This document shows positions 34,874 to 44,149 of a stretch of DNA of 64,000 nt, piece by piece (the first letter of the stretch is position 1; the number at the start of each line of letters is the position of its first letter). Origin of the DNA: Streptosporangiales bacterium (GTDB lineage: Bacteria > Actinomycetota > Actinomycetes > Streptosporangiales > WHST01); assembly GCA_009379825.1 (NCBI GenBank), contig WHTA01000019.1, positions 1 to 64,000 on the forward strand. The letters run 5' to 3'. The translations under genes and the position numbers were made by a program. Under the pieces are notes generated by a model. That model made no database searches. It was not told where the DNA came from and worked only from the letters and a program-made list of their open reading frames with translations.

Positions 34874-34957
34874 CGAGCTCCTCTCGGTTCGCTGGTTGCG
34901 TGCGACAAGTACAGCCGGGGCGGTGTGATCTGTCCAAGACCAGTTCTCTTGCCACCG

Positions 34958-34976
34958 TGATACGCGTTCCGTATCA
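34958..34976. promoter_or_regulatory. LysR-type operator
   Basis: TGATACG-CGTTC-CGTATCA is a perfect palindrome (7-bp arms, 5-bp centre) containing the T-N11-A core ATAC-N7-GTAT of LysR-type sites. It ends 8 bp before the LysR ATG and lies 85 bp from the divergent operon start, the usual autoregulatory position. Confidence 0.65.
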
Positions 34977-34984
34977 TTGCTGCG

Positions 34985-35866
34985 ATGGAGCTGCGTCGTC
35001 TGCGCTACTTCGTCGCGGTCGCCGAGGAGCTCAGCTTCACCCGGGCGGCAGCGCGGCTGCACATCGCGCAGCCCCCGCTCAGCGAACAGATCAAGCGGCT
35101 CGAGCGTGAGCTGGGGGTGCAGCTGTTCGAGCGAAGCCGCCACTTCGTCCGCATGACCGCTGCCGGTGAGGCACTCCTCACCGAAGCGAAGAACCTGCTC
35201 CTACAAGCCGACCGGACCAGGGAGATCGCGCAGGCGGCACACCGGGGCGAGCATGGCCACCTCGCCATCGGTTGTGTGCCTTCGGGGTTCGCCAACGTCC
35301 TGCAGCCCGTCGTCCGACGCTTCGGCAAGCGCTATCCCGCCGTCTCCCTGTCGTTGCGCGAGCTCATTGGCGAGGCTCAGCTGCGCGAGATCGACGCCCA
35401 ACGCCTCGATCTCGGCTTCGTCCGTAACCTGCCGCGCGATGCCGGGTACTGCTCGATCAGCGTCTTGCAGGAGCCGTTCGTCGCGGTGCTGCCCGACGAC
35501 GACGTGCTCGCCACGCAGGAACGCATACACCTCGCCGACCTCTCCGACCGCTCGTTCATGTTCGTCGGCCGGCGGGCAGGAGCCCAGTACTTCGACACGC
35601 TCCTACGGGCCTGCCGCGAGGCCGGCTTCGTGCCGAACGTCATCCAGGAGTGCGACAGCGTGACCACCGAGCTCGGCATGGTCGCCTGTGGCCTCGGCGT
35701 CGCACTGGTTCCGGAGTCCATCAGCCAGCTGGGGGTGCCCGGTGTGGTGTACCGACCCTTGGACCGTTCGGGAGTTCAGCTCGGCCTCTACGCCATCTGG
35801 CCGGAGAATCGCTCCTCGACGACCAGGGACAGGTTCCTCGAGCTGCTCGAGCCGGGTCAGAGGTAG
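34985..35866 (+). CDS. LysR-family transcriptional regulator
   Basis: A 293-aa regulator. The N-terminal HTH reads MELRRLRYFVAVAEELSFTRAAARLHIAQPPLSEQIKRLERELGVQLFERS. The LysR substrate-binding domain runs from about 90 to the end (GHLAIGCVPSGFANVLQPVVRRF). It resembles BenM/CatM-type activators of aromatic or organic-acid catabolism. It is divergent from the 626-aa/240-aa/M19-like/ABC operon, which it very likely controls through the palindrome at 34958. The ligand is unknown. Confidence 0.9.
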   Translation: MELRRLRYFVAVAEELSFTRAAARLHIAQPPLSEQIKRLERELGVQLFERSRHFVRMTAAGEALLTEAKNLLLQADRTREIAQAAHRGEHGHLAIGCVPSGFANVLQPVVRRFGKRYPAVSLSLRELIGEAQLREIDAQRLDLGFVRNLPRDAGYCSISVLQEPFVAVLPDDDVLATQERIHLADLSDRSFMFVGRRAGAQYFDTLLRACREAGFVPNVIQECDSVTTELGMVACGLGVALVPESISQLGVPGVVYRPLDRSGVQLGLYAIWPENRSSTTRDRFLELLEPGQR

Positions 35867-35904
35867 CGGGCGCGAGTGTGCGGCTACACAGCCAGCCGGC
35901 GGGT

Positions 35905-36694
35905 TCAGCCGAGGCGCAGCAGGTTCGCGAAACCTAGGCTCGTGGTGAGACCGCCGTCGAGGAGCAGATCGGCTCCGGTCATCGACGCGGCGTCCTCGCT
36001 CAGCAGCCAGCGGACGGCCGCGGCGATCTCGCCCGGCTCGATCATCCGGCCCTGCGGCAGGCCGTCGAGCAGCTCGGCGCGGGCCCGCTCGGCGGCGACG
36101 CCACCGCGACGCGACAGCTCCCCCACCAGCCCGGTCTCGGTCATCTGCGTGGACACCCAGCCCGGGCTGATGCTGTTGACGGTGACGGCGTCCGCCGCGA
36201 GCTCCGCCGACCAGACCTGGGTTGAGGTTGCACAACGCCGCCTTCGACGCACTGTAGGCGCTGTACGTGGGGACGCCGACCCGCGCCGTCATCGAGCAGA
36301 TGTTCACCACCCGACCCCGGCCGGCGGCCGCCAGCATGCCGCGCAGGTGCTTGACGGACAGCATGGCGCCGGTGACGTTGACGTCGAACACCTGCCGCCA
36401 CCGGTCGAGGTCGAGATCCTCGACCGGCGCCTTGTAGATGATGCCGGCGACGTTCACGAGCGCGTCGACACGACCGGTCTCCTCGGCCAGCCGACGCGCC
36501 TGCGCCGCCACGGCGTCCTCGTCGGTCACGTCCACCTGTCGCCCGTGCACATCCGTGCATGCGTCGGCGGGGGCTTCGGTGTCGAAGCCGTACGTCGTCC
36601 AGCCGGCGGCGGCGAGCGAGTCCGCGACGGTCTTCCCGATACCGCGGGACGACCCGGTGACTACTGCTACCGGCCGGTCGTATTGCGCCTGCAT
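35905..36694 (-). pseudogene. Short-chain dehydrogenase, frameshifted
   Basis: A classical SDR of about 262 residues split between two frames. The first part has the cofactor motif TGSSRGIGKTVADSLAAAGW, NVAG (residues about 85-88) and the catalytic Ser and YSAYSASK (Tyr-x3-Lys). Frame is lost after SKAALCNLN near 36222, where CTCAACCCAGG would read normally as CTCACCCAGG (one extra base). The other frame resumes TQVWSAELAADAVTVNSISPGWVSTQM to the normal end GADLLLDGG. ATG 36694 starts 11 nt after the upstream transporter. It is the last gene of the GntR/kinase operon. Confidence 0.82.
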
Positions 36695-36705
36695 GCCCGC
36701 CACCC

Positions 36706-38027
36706 CTAGTTCGCCCGCAACGGCTGCCCGGCCGTCTCGGTCGTGCGCCATGCGGCGATCAGCGAGAGCACCGCGCCACCCATCAGGTACCAGGCCGGCG
36801 ACAGCTCGTTGCTGGTCTGTTCGACCAGCCAGGTCGCGATGAACGGCGCAGTACCGCCGAACGCCGCGATGGCGATGTTGTAGCCGACCGACGCTGAGCT
36901 GTACCGCACCCGGGTCGGGAACATCTCCACCATCATGGCGAAAGGTGCGCTGCCGAACGTGCCGAACAGGACGCCGAGGATCACCTGGCCGAGCAGCGCG
37001 TTGGCGAGACCGCCGCTGGACATCAACATGAACACCGGGTACGCGAGCACCAGGTAGCCGACACACGCGGCGATCGTGACCTTCCGCCGGCCGATCCGGT
37101 CCGACAGGTGCGACGCGAACGGCAGCACGGCGATCGCCGTGACGAGCGCAGCACACGTGACGAGGAACGCCTCCCCCGCCTCGACCTTGTTCTTCGACAG
37201 CAGGAAGTTCGGCACGTACGCGAGGATCGTGTAGTACGCGATGGCGTGCGTCGTCGCCAGGCCGAGGCAACGGCCGATACCACCGATGTTGCCCCGGATG
37301 GCCTCCCGCAACGGCGCGCCCGACACCTCACCCTCGCTCGCGATGGCACGGAACTCGGGCGTCTCCTCCAGCCGCAACCGCACGTACAGACCGGCGAGGC
37401 CGAGCGGGCCTGCGATGAGGAACGGGATACGCCAGCCCCACGCCTGCATGGCGTCCTGCCCGAAGCCGTACGTCATGGCGGTGACCACCACGGAGCCGAG
37501 CAGTGCACCGGCGAACGCGGAGATGTTCTGGAACCCCACGATGAACCGCGCCGCGCATTGGGCGCATACTCGGCGAGCAGCGACGTCGAGCCTGCCACCT
37601 CACCGCCTGCACTGAACCCCTGGATCAGCCGCAGCAACAGCAGCAGGATCGGCGCACCGATGCTGATGGTGGCGTAGCTGGGCAACAGGCCAACGAGGAA
37701 CGTCGCCGCGCTGATCAACAGGACGACCGTCGACAGCGTCGAGCGACGGCCGATCCGGTCGCCGAGCGAGCCGAAGAACAGACCGCCGAGCGGCCGGATG
37801 GCGAACGCTACGGCGAACACCGCGAACGCCGAGAGCAGCGACGCGGTGTCGTCCTTGCTGGGGAAGAAGATGACGCCGATGGTGGCCGCGCGGTAGCCGT
37901 ACATCGAGTAGTCGAACCACTCGACGGCGTTGCCGATACCACCCCCGAGGATCACCTTTCGCAGCCCGCGCGGACCGGTCGACGTGGTACTGCTTCCGCT
38001 TGCTGTCGAGTGTGCGCCAGTGGACAC
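36706..38027 (-). pseudogene. MFS metabolite:H+ symporter (MHS family), frameshifted
   Basis: A 12-TM transporter split at about 37545. The N-terminal half (38027 leftwards) carries [32 protein letters not shown] and [28 protein letters not shown]. The other frame then continues [36 protein letters not shown] and a normal C-terminus. One missing base in CGCGGTTCATCGTGGGG restores RGFIVGFQN. MHS members import compatible solutes, aromatic or dicarboxylic acids. It is the presumed transporter of the polyol or sugar-acid operon. Confidence 0.83.
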
Positions 38028-38073
38028 TGTCAGACTCCTTGGGGACGGTACGGCATGGCAAGATCCGCGTCCT

Positions 38074-39093
38074 TCAGAGCGGGTGCCGGATGAGTACTTT
38101 CATGTCGGAACGTCCCCCGTACAGGTGCCGGTAACCGGCGTCGATCGCGTCTTCCACCGTGACCTCGCGGGTGATCAGGTCGGCGGCGGGCAGCGAACCT
38201 GCGGCGAGCAGGTCGATCGCGTCACGGACGTCGGCCGGGGTGTAGACCCGTGCACCGACGAGCGTCTGCTCCCGCAGCGTGACGGTGGGCAGCGGCACCC
38301 GCGGCGCCTCGTGGAAGAGCCCACCGACGAGCACCGTTCCACGTACCCGGGTCACCTCGGGAGCGACGGCGATCCCCGCCGGGTGTCCGGACACCTCGAA
38401 CGTCGCGTCGAAACCTTCCCCGCCAGCGCGCTCCGCGACGTACGTAGTGAGTGCGTCGTCGTCACCTGTCGGGTCGACGACGTCGAGACCGAGCCCGCGC
38501 AGCAACCGTGCGCGATCCTCGTGCGGTTCGAACACGATGACGTCGGCGATACCGCGTGCCCGGCACACCGACGCGACGAGTGCGCCGATCGGTCCACCAC
38601 CGACGACGGCGACCTTCTCGCCCTCGGCGACCCCGGCCCGACGGACCATGTGCACTGCCACCGCGGCAGGTTCCGTGATCGCGAACGTACGCAGGTCGGC
38701 GTCCGCCGGCAGCGGGTGCAACCGGTCGACCGGCACCGTGACCCTGGCAGCAGCGCCGCCGTCCACGTCGACGCCGATCAACCGCAGCCGCCGGCAGACG
38801 TGGCGGCAACCGTTGCGGCACGCCCAGCAGTCGCCGCATTCCAGCAGTGGCTCCACGGCGACCGGCGCGCCTGCGGGTAGCTCCGCGGTCGCGGCGGCGA
38901 GACGACCGACGAACTCGTGGCCGAGCACGACCGGCGGCTGCACCCGCGTCATGCCGCCGTGCCACACCAACAGGTCGGTGCCGCAGATGCCGGTGTACGC
39001 CACGTCGACGACGACCTCGCGCTCACCCGCGACCGGCTCGGGCACGTCGCGCAGCTCGAGCTCACCTGGCGCGGTGTAGACGACGGCCCTCAT
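38074..39093 (-). CDS. Zinc-dependent medium-chain alcohol/polyol dehydrogenase
   Basis: A 339-aa MDR enzyme. Catalytic-zinc ligands Cys in GICGTD and His-Glu in VVLGHEFVG; structural zinc Cys cluster [15 protein letters not shown] (residues about 87-101); Rossmann motif [21 protein letters not shown] near 170. It resembles threonine/sorbitol/2,3-butanediol dehydrogenases that oxidise secondary alcohols with NAD(P). ATG 39093 overlaps the stop of the FAD-enzyme gene (ATGA) and has GGGAG upstream. Confidence 0.88.
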   Translation of the reverse strand: MRAVVYTAPGELELRDVPEPVAGEREVVVDVAYTGICGTDLLVWHGGMTRVQPPVVLGHEFVGRLAAATAELPAGAPVAVEPLLECGDCWACRNGCRHVCRRLRLIGVDVDGGAAARVTVPVDRLHPLPADADLRTFAITEPAAVAVHMVRRAGVAEGEKVAVVGGGPIGALVASVCRARGIADVIVFEPHEDRARLLRGLGLDVVDPTGDDDALTTYVAERAGGEGFDATFEVSGHPAGIAVAPEVTRVRGTVLVGGLFHEAPRVPLPTVTLREQTLVGARVYTPADVRDAIDLLAAGSLPAADLITREVTVEDAIDAGYRHLYGGRSDMKVLIRHPL

Positions 39094-40556
39094 CGCTGCG
39101 CTCCCTGAACCGCGACCCGCGGTGCCCCGAAGCCGAGCTTGCCCGGGTTCATCAGCCCGAGCGGGTCGATGGCACCACGGATGTCGAGCAGCGTGTCGAA
39201 GGCCGGGCCGTGCTGTGCACGCATGAACCTGGCCAGCTTCTCGCCGACGCCGTGGTGGTCGTTCATCACCGCGTCGAGGTTCACCCGGATGCAGGTGTCC
39301 CACAGCCGGTCGTGCAGGTCAAGCGCCGCGTCCGGGTCTGCCGGTGGCTCGTCGACGTAGAAGCGGTCGTAGATCATGCCGCCCCACGGGTACCAGTGCG
39401 AGAAGTGCGCGGTGTAGCGCACGCCCACGGACGCGAACTCGGACTCGACGGCGTGCTTCTTCGCCCGGTACAGCGCGGGCAGCTTGTCGAACGTGCAGCA
39501 CGCGTCACTCGTGCCGAACAACAGCGGCGGACGCGGCGCGCGTTCCTCGCTGTGCACCTCGTACTTGCCGTCCCACCACGCCTTTGCCGCCGCCCCGCCG
39601 ATGTCCTTGCCGCCGGCGCCGGTGCAGATCTCCGTGATCGCCTGCTGCTCAACGTCCACCAGCGCCGGCTCGCCGTCGCAGACGACCACGAGCAGCACGC
39701 CGTCGACGCCGTGGTCCACCACCTTGTTCAGGAACGCGCTACCGGCCTCGTCGTACAGCCGCATCGCGGCGGGACGCCAGCGCGCGGTGACGAGCGTGCG
39801 GGCGGCGGCGAGGCCGTCGTCGACGGTGGGGAACACGAAGCTGAGGAACGCGCGCCGGGTCGGTATCGGGTCCAGCCGCATGGTCGCGCCGGTGATCACC
39901 CCGTGGGTGCCCTCGGAACCCACGAGCAGCTGCAGCAGCCCGGGGCCCACCGCGTGGTTCGGCGTCGCCGGCGTACGTACCAGCCGGCCGGGCGGCAGCA
40001 CCGCCTCGACGGCGAGCACCTGGTCCTCCGCCTTGCCGTACTTGGTGGAGACCACCCCAGAGCCGCGCGCGGCGAGGTAGCCGCCGAAGGTCGCGCCGCG
40101 GTACAGGCTGCCCGGGTAGTGCGCCAGCGTCAGGTCGTGGCGGCCGGCCGCCTCCTCGACCGCCTGGCCGGTGGCGCCGGCGTCCGCCTCGACGGTCAGG
40201 CTGGTCGTGTCCACCGCGCGGATCCTGGACATCCGCCCGAGGTCGAGCGCGATGCCGCCGTAGGGCGCGAACGTGCCACCCTGGCTGCCGGTGCCGCCGC
40301 CTCGGGGCACCACGGGCACGCCGCGGTCGTACGCGATACGGACGATGTCCGCGACCTGCTCCGGGGTGTCCGGGCGCACAACCACGTCCGCGGCCGGCAG
40401 CTCGAGCTCGCGCATGCGGTGGTACATGGCCACCCACGAGCAGTCCTCCGCCTGTGCCTGCAGCTGCTCGGCGTCGGTGCTGACGTGCTCGCTGCCGACC
40501 ACCGTCGCCAGCTCGTGCCGCAGCGTCCGCTGCAGGTATCGGCCGCGCGCGCTCAT
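39090..40556 (-). CDS. FAD-linked oxidase (FAD_binding_4; GlcD / alkyl-DHAP synthase-like)
   Basis: A 488-aa flavoenzyme with a PP-loop FAD domain (VVRPDTPEQVADIVRIAYDRGVPVVPRGGGTGSQGG, then GSLYRGATFGGYLAARGSG) and a C-terminal oxidase domain ending GAIDPLGLMNPGKLGFG. Family members oxidise 2-hydroxy acids, or act on DHAP-type phosphorylated substrates. Linked by ATGA overlaps to an FGGY kinase upstream and an alcohol dehydrogenase downstream, it may oxidise a phosphorylated polyol made by the kinase (inference). Confidence 0.87.
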   Translation of the reverse strand: MSARGRYLQRTLRHELATVVGSEHVSTDAEQLQAQAEDCSWVAMYHRMRELELPAADVVVRPDTPEQVADIVRIAYDRGVPVVPRGGGTGSQGGTFAPYGGIALDLGRMSRIRAVDTTSLTVEADAGATGQAVEEAAGRHDLTLAHYPGSLYRGATFGGYLAARGSGVVSTKYGKAEDQVLAVEAVLPPGRLVRTPATPNHAVGPGLLQLLVGSEGTHGVITGATMRLDPIPTRRAFLSFVFPTVDDGLAAARTLVTARWRPAAMRLYDEAGSAFLNKVVDHGVDGVLLVVVCDGEPALVDVEQQAITEICTGAGGKDIGGAAAKAWWDGKYEVHSEERAPRPPLLFGTSDACCTFDKLPALYRAKKHAVESEFASVGVRYTAHFSHWYPWGGMIYDRFYVDEPPADPDAALDLHDRLWDTCIRVNLDAVMNDHHGVGEKLARFMRAQHGPAFDTLLDIRGAIDPLGLMNPGKLGFGAPRVAVQGAQR

Positions 40557-42037
40557 GCGTACCTCTCTTCCTCGCCGAAGCTGATGCCCTTCAACCGGGC
40601 CTGGATGGGCGCGAGTGCGGTGCGGGCGTCCCGGTAGACGTCGAGCAGTTCGCGGTAGCCCTTGTGTCTGGCGGCGTCCGGCTCGTGGTGTGCGACCGGT
40701 GGCGGCGCGGCCATCGGCTCCCCCGCGCCCGCGCCGGCGAGGAGTGCGACCCCTGCGGACGCGTCGGGCAGCGCCGGGTAGGTCAGCGGTATGCCGAGCG
40801 CGTCCGCGGTGATCTGCCGCCACAGCGCGCTACGCGCTCCGCCGCCGATGATCTGCGCGCGCGCCAGCTCGTGACCGGCGTCGGTGAGCACCTCGAGGCA
40901 GTCGGTGAGGGAGAGCGCCACGCCTTCGAGCACCGCGCGGGTCAACGCGCCGCGGTCGGTGGTGGCGCTGATGCCGAGGAACGTCGCGCGCAGGTCGGCG
41001 TCCCAGCACGGTGCCCGCTCGCCGAGCAGGTACGGGTGGAACACCACCGCTCCCGGCGGTGCCCCGGCCGCCTCCGCGGTGGCCGCCTCGGGGTCGGACA
41101 GCTCGACCAGCTGCCGCCACCAGTCGAACGAGCTGACCGCCGAGTTCGTCGCCACCGCGTGGTAGCTCAGCCCTGCCACCGGGTGGGTGTAGGTGAGCAG
41201 GCCAGGTCCCGGCGTCGGCCGGTCGGTCACGACGTTCACGTTGCCCGCCGTGGCGATCTTCACCACGGCGATCCCTGGCGCGTTCGCTCCCGCGGCGTAC
41301 GCCTCCGCGGCCGTGTCGGAGCAGCCCGCGATCACCGGCGTGCCTGCGGGGATGCCGCTGAGCCGCGCCCCGTCCGCACCGACCACGCCGGTGGGCGCCA
41401 CCGGGTCGAACACCGGCGGCAGCTGGTCCGGCCGCAGTCCGGCGAGCGCCACGAGGGTGTCGTCCCAGCGCCGGCGCGCCACGTCCCAGAGCAGGCTGCC
41501 CTCGGCCTCGATCCAGTCCGTGGCGATCTCACCGGTGAGCCGCAGCCGTACGTAGTCCTTCGCGAACACCACCGTGCGGGTACGTTCCAGGGCGCTCGGC
41601 TCGTGCTCCGCCAGCCAGGCGAGGTGCGCGAGCGTCCAGGTGGCGGAGACGCCGTTGCGGGTGCTGGCCAGGATGTGGTCGGCGTGCGACGTGTCCAGTG
41701 TCGCAGCGACGGCGGCCGACCGCCCGTCGGTCAGCATGATGCTCGGCCGCACCGGCCGCAGGTCGGCGTCCAGCAGCACGCCGTGGTGGGTGGCCGAGCT
41801 CAGCCCCACGGCGGTCACCCGGCCCGGCTCGACGTCGGCCCACAATGCCTGGCAGGCCGCGGCCGCCGCGTCCACCCACGCGTCCGGGTCCTGCTCCACC
41901 CACCCGGGACGCGGGTGCGACACAGGACACGGCCGGGACGCGCTCGCGAGCACCTCGCCGTCCGCCGTCACGGCGGTCGCCTTGACGGCGCTCTGCCCGA
42001 GGTCGATACCGAGGAGCAGCACGGGACGCCTTACCAC
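40553..42037 (-). CDS. FGGY-family carbohydrate/polyol kinase (xylulokinase-like)
   Basis: A 494-aa ATP-dependent kinase with two actin-like domains: LLGIDLGQSAVKATAVTADGEVLAS (phosphate 1), GWVEQDPDAWVDAA, the catalytic-region Asp in VIAGCSDTAAEAYAAG, and the FGGY C-terminal signature IIGGGARSALWRQITADALGIPL. It phosphorylates a sugar or polyol; the closest visual match is xylulokinase. GTG 42037 overlaps the GntR stop by 7 nt; GTG 42022 is the alternative. It is the second gene of the GntR-led operon. Confidence 0.88.
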   Translation of the reverse strand: MVRRPVLLLGIDLGQSAVKATAVTADGEVLASASRPCPVSHPRPGWVEQDPDAWVDAAAAACQALWADVEPGRVTAVGLSSATHHGVLLDADLRPVRPSIMLTDGRSAAVAATLDTSHADHILASTRNGVSATWTLAHLAWLAEHEPSALERTRTVVFAKDYVRLRLTGEIATDWIEAEGSLLWDVARRRWDDTLVALAGLRPDQLPPVFDPVAPTGVVGADGARLSGIPAGTPVIAGCSDTAAEAYAAGANAPGIAVVKIATAGNVNVVTDRPTPGPGLLTYTHPVAGLSYHAVATNSAVSSFDWWRQLVELSDPEAATAEAAGAPPGAVVFHPYLLGERAPCWDADLRATFLGISATTDRGALTRAVLEGVALSLTDCLEVLTDAGHELARAQIIGGGARSALWRQITADALGIPLTYPALPDASAGVALLAGAGAGEPMAAPPPVAHHEPDAARHKGYRELLDVYRDARTALAPIQARLKGISFGEEERYA

Positions 42038-42719
42038 GAGCCCAGCAGTGGGCTGGCCGCCTCGAACACCGCGAGCAGGCTGCTGCGCATGTGCGCGACG
42101 TGCTCGCCGACCACCGCGGCGGCGGCGTCCGGGTTACCCGCAGCGATCGCCTTCGCCATCTCCGTGTGCTCGGTGCTGCACTTGGCCAGTCGCTTCTGCC
42201 GGTCGGACGACGGCACCCAGAACCGGTGCAACCGCGCGCGGGTCTCGTTGCTCACGTCGGACGCCCACGGGTTGTCCGCGAGGTCGTGGATCACCGCGTG
42301 GTACGCCGAGTCGAGCTCGCGCCAGGCGTCCAGGTCGTGCGTCTTGGCGGCCTTCACCAGCTGCTTGGCCAGCTCGACCAGCCGCTGGCCGGCGTCGCCT
42401 TCCCTGCCGCGCTCCGCGGCCCGCGAGAACAGGTAGCTGTCGACGACGGCGAGCAGGTCACACAGCTGACCGACGTCACCCGGCGAGAGCTGCGCGATCT
42501 GCAGGCCACCGCCGCTGGCCGCCTCGAGCAACCGGTCCTCGCGCAACCGGTGCAGCGCCTGCCTGACCGGTGTGCGGCTGGCGTTGAGCCGCGCGGCCAG
42601 GTGTTCTCCGTGACCCGCTCGCCGGGCCTCAGCGACAGGTCGAGTATCTCCCTGCGCAGCTGCTCGTACACCCGGTCGGCAACCGCTCCTGTTGCCGACT
42701 GTGCCACCCGGTCCGCCAT
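42031..42719 (-). pseudogene. GntR-family (FCD) regulator, frameshifted
   Basis: A FadR-type regulator of about 230 residues. ATG 42719 follows CAGGAGGTGCG. The HTH begins VADRVYEQLRREILDLSLRPGERVTEN, then loses frame near 42607. The next frame gives AARLNASRTPVRQALHRLREDRLLEAASGGGLQIAQLS, followed by an FCD domain with metal-site residues (YHAVIHDLADN, EHTEMAKAIAAGN, EHVAHM). ACGGAGAACACC with one G restored (GGAGGAACACCTG) heals the reading. It is positioned to regulate its own operon. Confidence 0.82.
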
Positions 42720-42751
42720 CGCACCTCCTGTGTCCCGTCATGGATACATAG

Positions 42752-42770
42752 TGGTATACAGGCCTGTCAA
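42752..42770 (-). promoter_or_regulatory. GntR-operon promoter with candidate operator
   Basis: On the minus strand a consensus -35 TTGACA (42770-42765) is followed by TGTATACCA, close to the FadR/FCD-type motif TNGTNNACNA (plus strand TGGTATACAG, 42752-42761), then an AT-rich TATGTATCC that could hold the -10. An operator between -35 and -10 fits repression by the GntR protein encoded 33 bp downstream. Confidence 0.5.
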
Positions 42771-42824
42771 CGGGTCGTGTCTGCTCGTCGCGAACCTCCC
42801 ATGACGCCCCGCCTCCCGGATGCT

Positions 42825-42837
42825 TAGAGTCGCATGC
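42825..42837 (+). promoter_or_regulatory. -10 element for a leaderless MBL transcript
   Basis: TAGAGT (42825-42830) plus exactly 7 nt precedes ATG 42838, with no ribosome site. This is the same geometry as at 3580 and 21674. Confidence 0.5.
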
Positions 42838-43536
42838 ATGGAGGTCGTCGAGCTGCGCCGGGAACTGCACCTGGTCACCCTGTCGTTCGGACAGGTCTAC
42901 CTATGGCACGACGACGGCGGACTCACGCTGATCGACGCCGGTCCCGCAGCCGCGGCCGGGGAGATCGCGGACGCCATCGCCGAGATCGGCCTGGAGAAGA
43001 CCGACCTGAAGCGGGTCGTCCTCACCCACCACCACGAGGATCACGTCGGTTCCGCCGCCGAGATCAGCACCTGGGGACAGGTGACGGTGATGGCCCACAT
43101 GCACGACGCCCCGGTGATCCGGGGTGACCTGTCCGCGCCCCCGCCCAACCTCACCCACGCGCCGGAGTGGGAACGGGACATCTGGGACGCCAAACCCGAC
43201 CTGCCGCCGGCGCCGCCGGTGCGGGTCGACCGCGAGCTCTACGACGGCGACGTCCTGAACTTCGGCGGCGGCGCACGGGTGATCTCGGTGCCTGGACACA
43301 CCGAGGGCAGCATCGCCCTGCACCTGCGGGCGGCGCGGGTGCTGTTCACCGGCGACGCCGCGGCGAACGTCGACGGCAAGCCACTGCCCGGCGTGTTCAA
43401 CGTCAACCGCGCCCGGACGCTGTCGTCGTTCCGACGGCTTGCGGAGCTCGACGTCGAAACCGCCTGCTTCGGCCACGGCGACCCGATTCTCGAAGCGGCC
43501 GGTACCGCGCTCCGCGAGACCGCGGCAACGCTCTAG
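42838..43536 (+). CDS. MBL-fold metallo-hydrolase
   Basis: A 232-aa glyoxalase-II-like metallo-beta-lactamase-fold protein. Metal motif LTHHHEDHVG (residues about 63-72), second-shell GHTEGSIALHL near 157, FTGDAA near 175 and terminal FGHGDPI near 220. It is a compact single-domain enzyme; the substrate is unknown. ATG 42838 fits a leaderless transcript. It is divergent from the GntR operon, and its stop overlaps the convergent membrane-protein stop by 4 nt. Confidence 0.88.
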   Translation: MEVVELRRELHLVTLSFGQVYLWHDDGGLTLIDAGPAAAAGEIADAIAEIGLEKTDLKRVVLTHHHEDHVGSAAEISTWGQVTVMAHMHDAPVIRGDLSAPPPNLTHAPEWERDIWDAKPDLPPAPPVRVDRELYDGDVLNFGGGARVISVPGHTEGSIALHLRAARVLFTGDAAANVDGKPLPGVFNVNRARTLSSFRRLAELDVETACFGHGDPILEAAGTALRETAATL

Positions 43537-43943
43537 GCCGTACGGCGCACCGGCCAGCCGCGCATCGCCGCGCGGACGGCGAGGAACCCGCCGACCAGCA
43601 CCCAGATCGCGCCGATGGTGCCGTCCTCCAGGTTGCCCCGCGGGCCGCCCGGGTGGGCAGCCAGCGAGACGAGGAACGCGATGACGAACGTGGCGATGTA
43701 GCTCATCAACGCCACCAGCACCCCGACCGCGATCCGCGCGACGACGTGCAGCCGGACCGCACCGCCCACGTAGAGGCCGAGGCCGACCACGCCGATGAGG
43801 AAGCCGTAACCACCGACCTGGAACTCGGGCATGTACTGGTCGGCGCCGAAGTAGACGACGACCTGCGCGACGAGCGCGGCGCCACCCGCTACGGCACAGA
43901 CCGCACAGATCGCCAACAACACCCTGCTCACCACTGTGCCCAC
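43533..43943 (-). CDS. Small integral membrane protein, unknown function
   Basis: 136 aa, about four hydrophobic helices (RVLLAICAVCAVAGGAALVAQVVVYF; GGYGFLIGVVGLGLYVGGAV; IAVGVLVALMSYIATFVIAFLVSL; GAIWVLVGGFLAVRAAM). GTG 43943 has GAGGAG 4 nt upstream, so it is preferred over the farther TTG 43976. No family is recognised. It overlaps the MBL gene tail-to-tail. Confidence 0.65.
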   Translation of the reverse strand: MGTVVSRVLLAICAVCAVAGGAALVAQVVVYFGADQYMPEFQVGGYGFLIGVVGLGLYVGGAVRLHVVARIAVGVLVALMSYIATFVIAFLVSLAAHPGGPRGNLEDGTIGAIWVLVGGFLAVRAAMRGWPVRRTA

Positions 43944-44081
43944 GGCGCTCCTCGGGTCCGCGAAAGAGTTCAACAAGAGTAGCGTCCCCTGTCGGTGTGC
44001 GCCCGCGGTTCGCGCCGCGGGTTATCGTGGACACCTGTAGCTGTGGAGCAGTCCGCACCCGACCGCGAGGTGAGCGAAGAC

Positions 44082-44147
44082 ATGACCGGCGGGCGAGGCT
44101 GCCGGCTCCACCCGGTGCGGAACCGCATCGGTGGGTTGCTCGCGTAA
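44082..44147 (+). CDS. Possible 21-aa leader peptide of the MFS gene
   Basis: The ATG at 44082 lies 7 nt after a strong GAGGTGA site and opens a 22-codon frame (MTGGRGCRLHPVRNRIGGLLA). Its TAA stop (44145-44147) is two bases before the GTG of the MFS gene, which has no ribosome site of its own. Ribosomes finishing the leader could restart on the transporter. Regulatory function is inferred. Confidence 0.45.
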   Translation: MTGGRGCRLHPVRNRIGGLLA

Positions 44148-44149
44148 CC

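Noticed and set aside
38028-38073. Separate regulatory region between the MFS and alcohol dehydrogenase genes
   Set aside because: The gap is only 46 bp, has no clear promoter or palindrome, and both genes read in the same direction, so it is treated as intra-operon.
40664-42436. Very long plus-strand open frame (about 590 codons) opposite the FGGY kinase and GntR genes
   Set aside because: It is Arg/His-rich nonsense from the complementary strand of a high-GC gene. The minus-strand frames have clear family motifs and ribosome sites.
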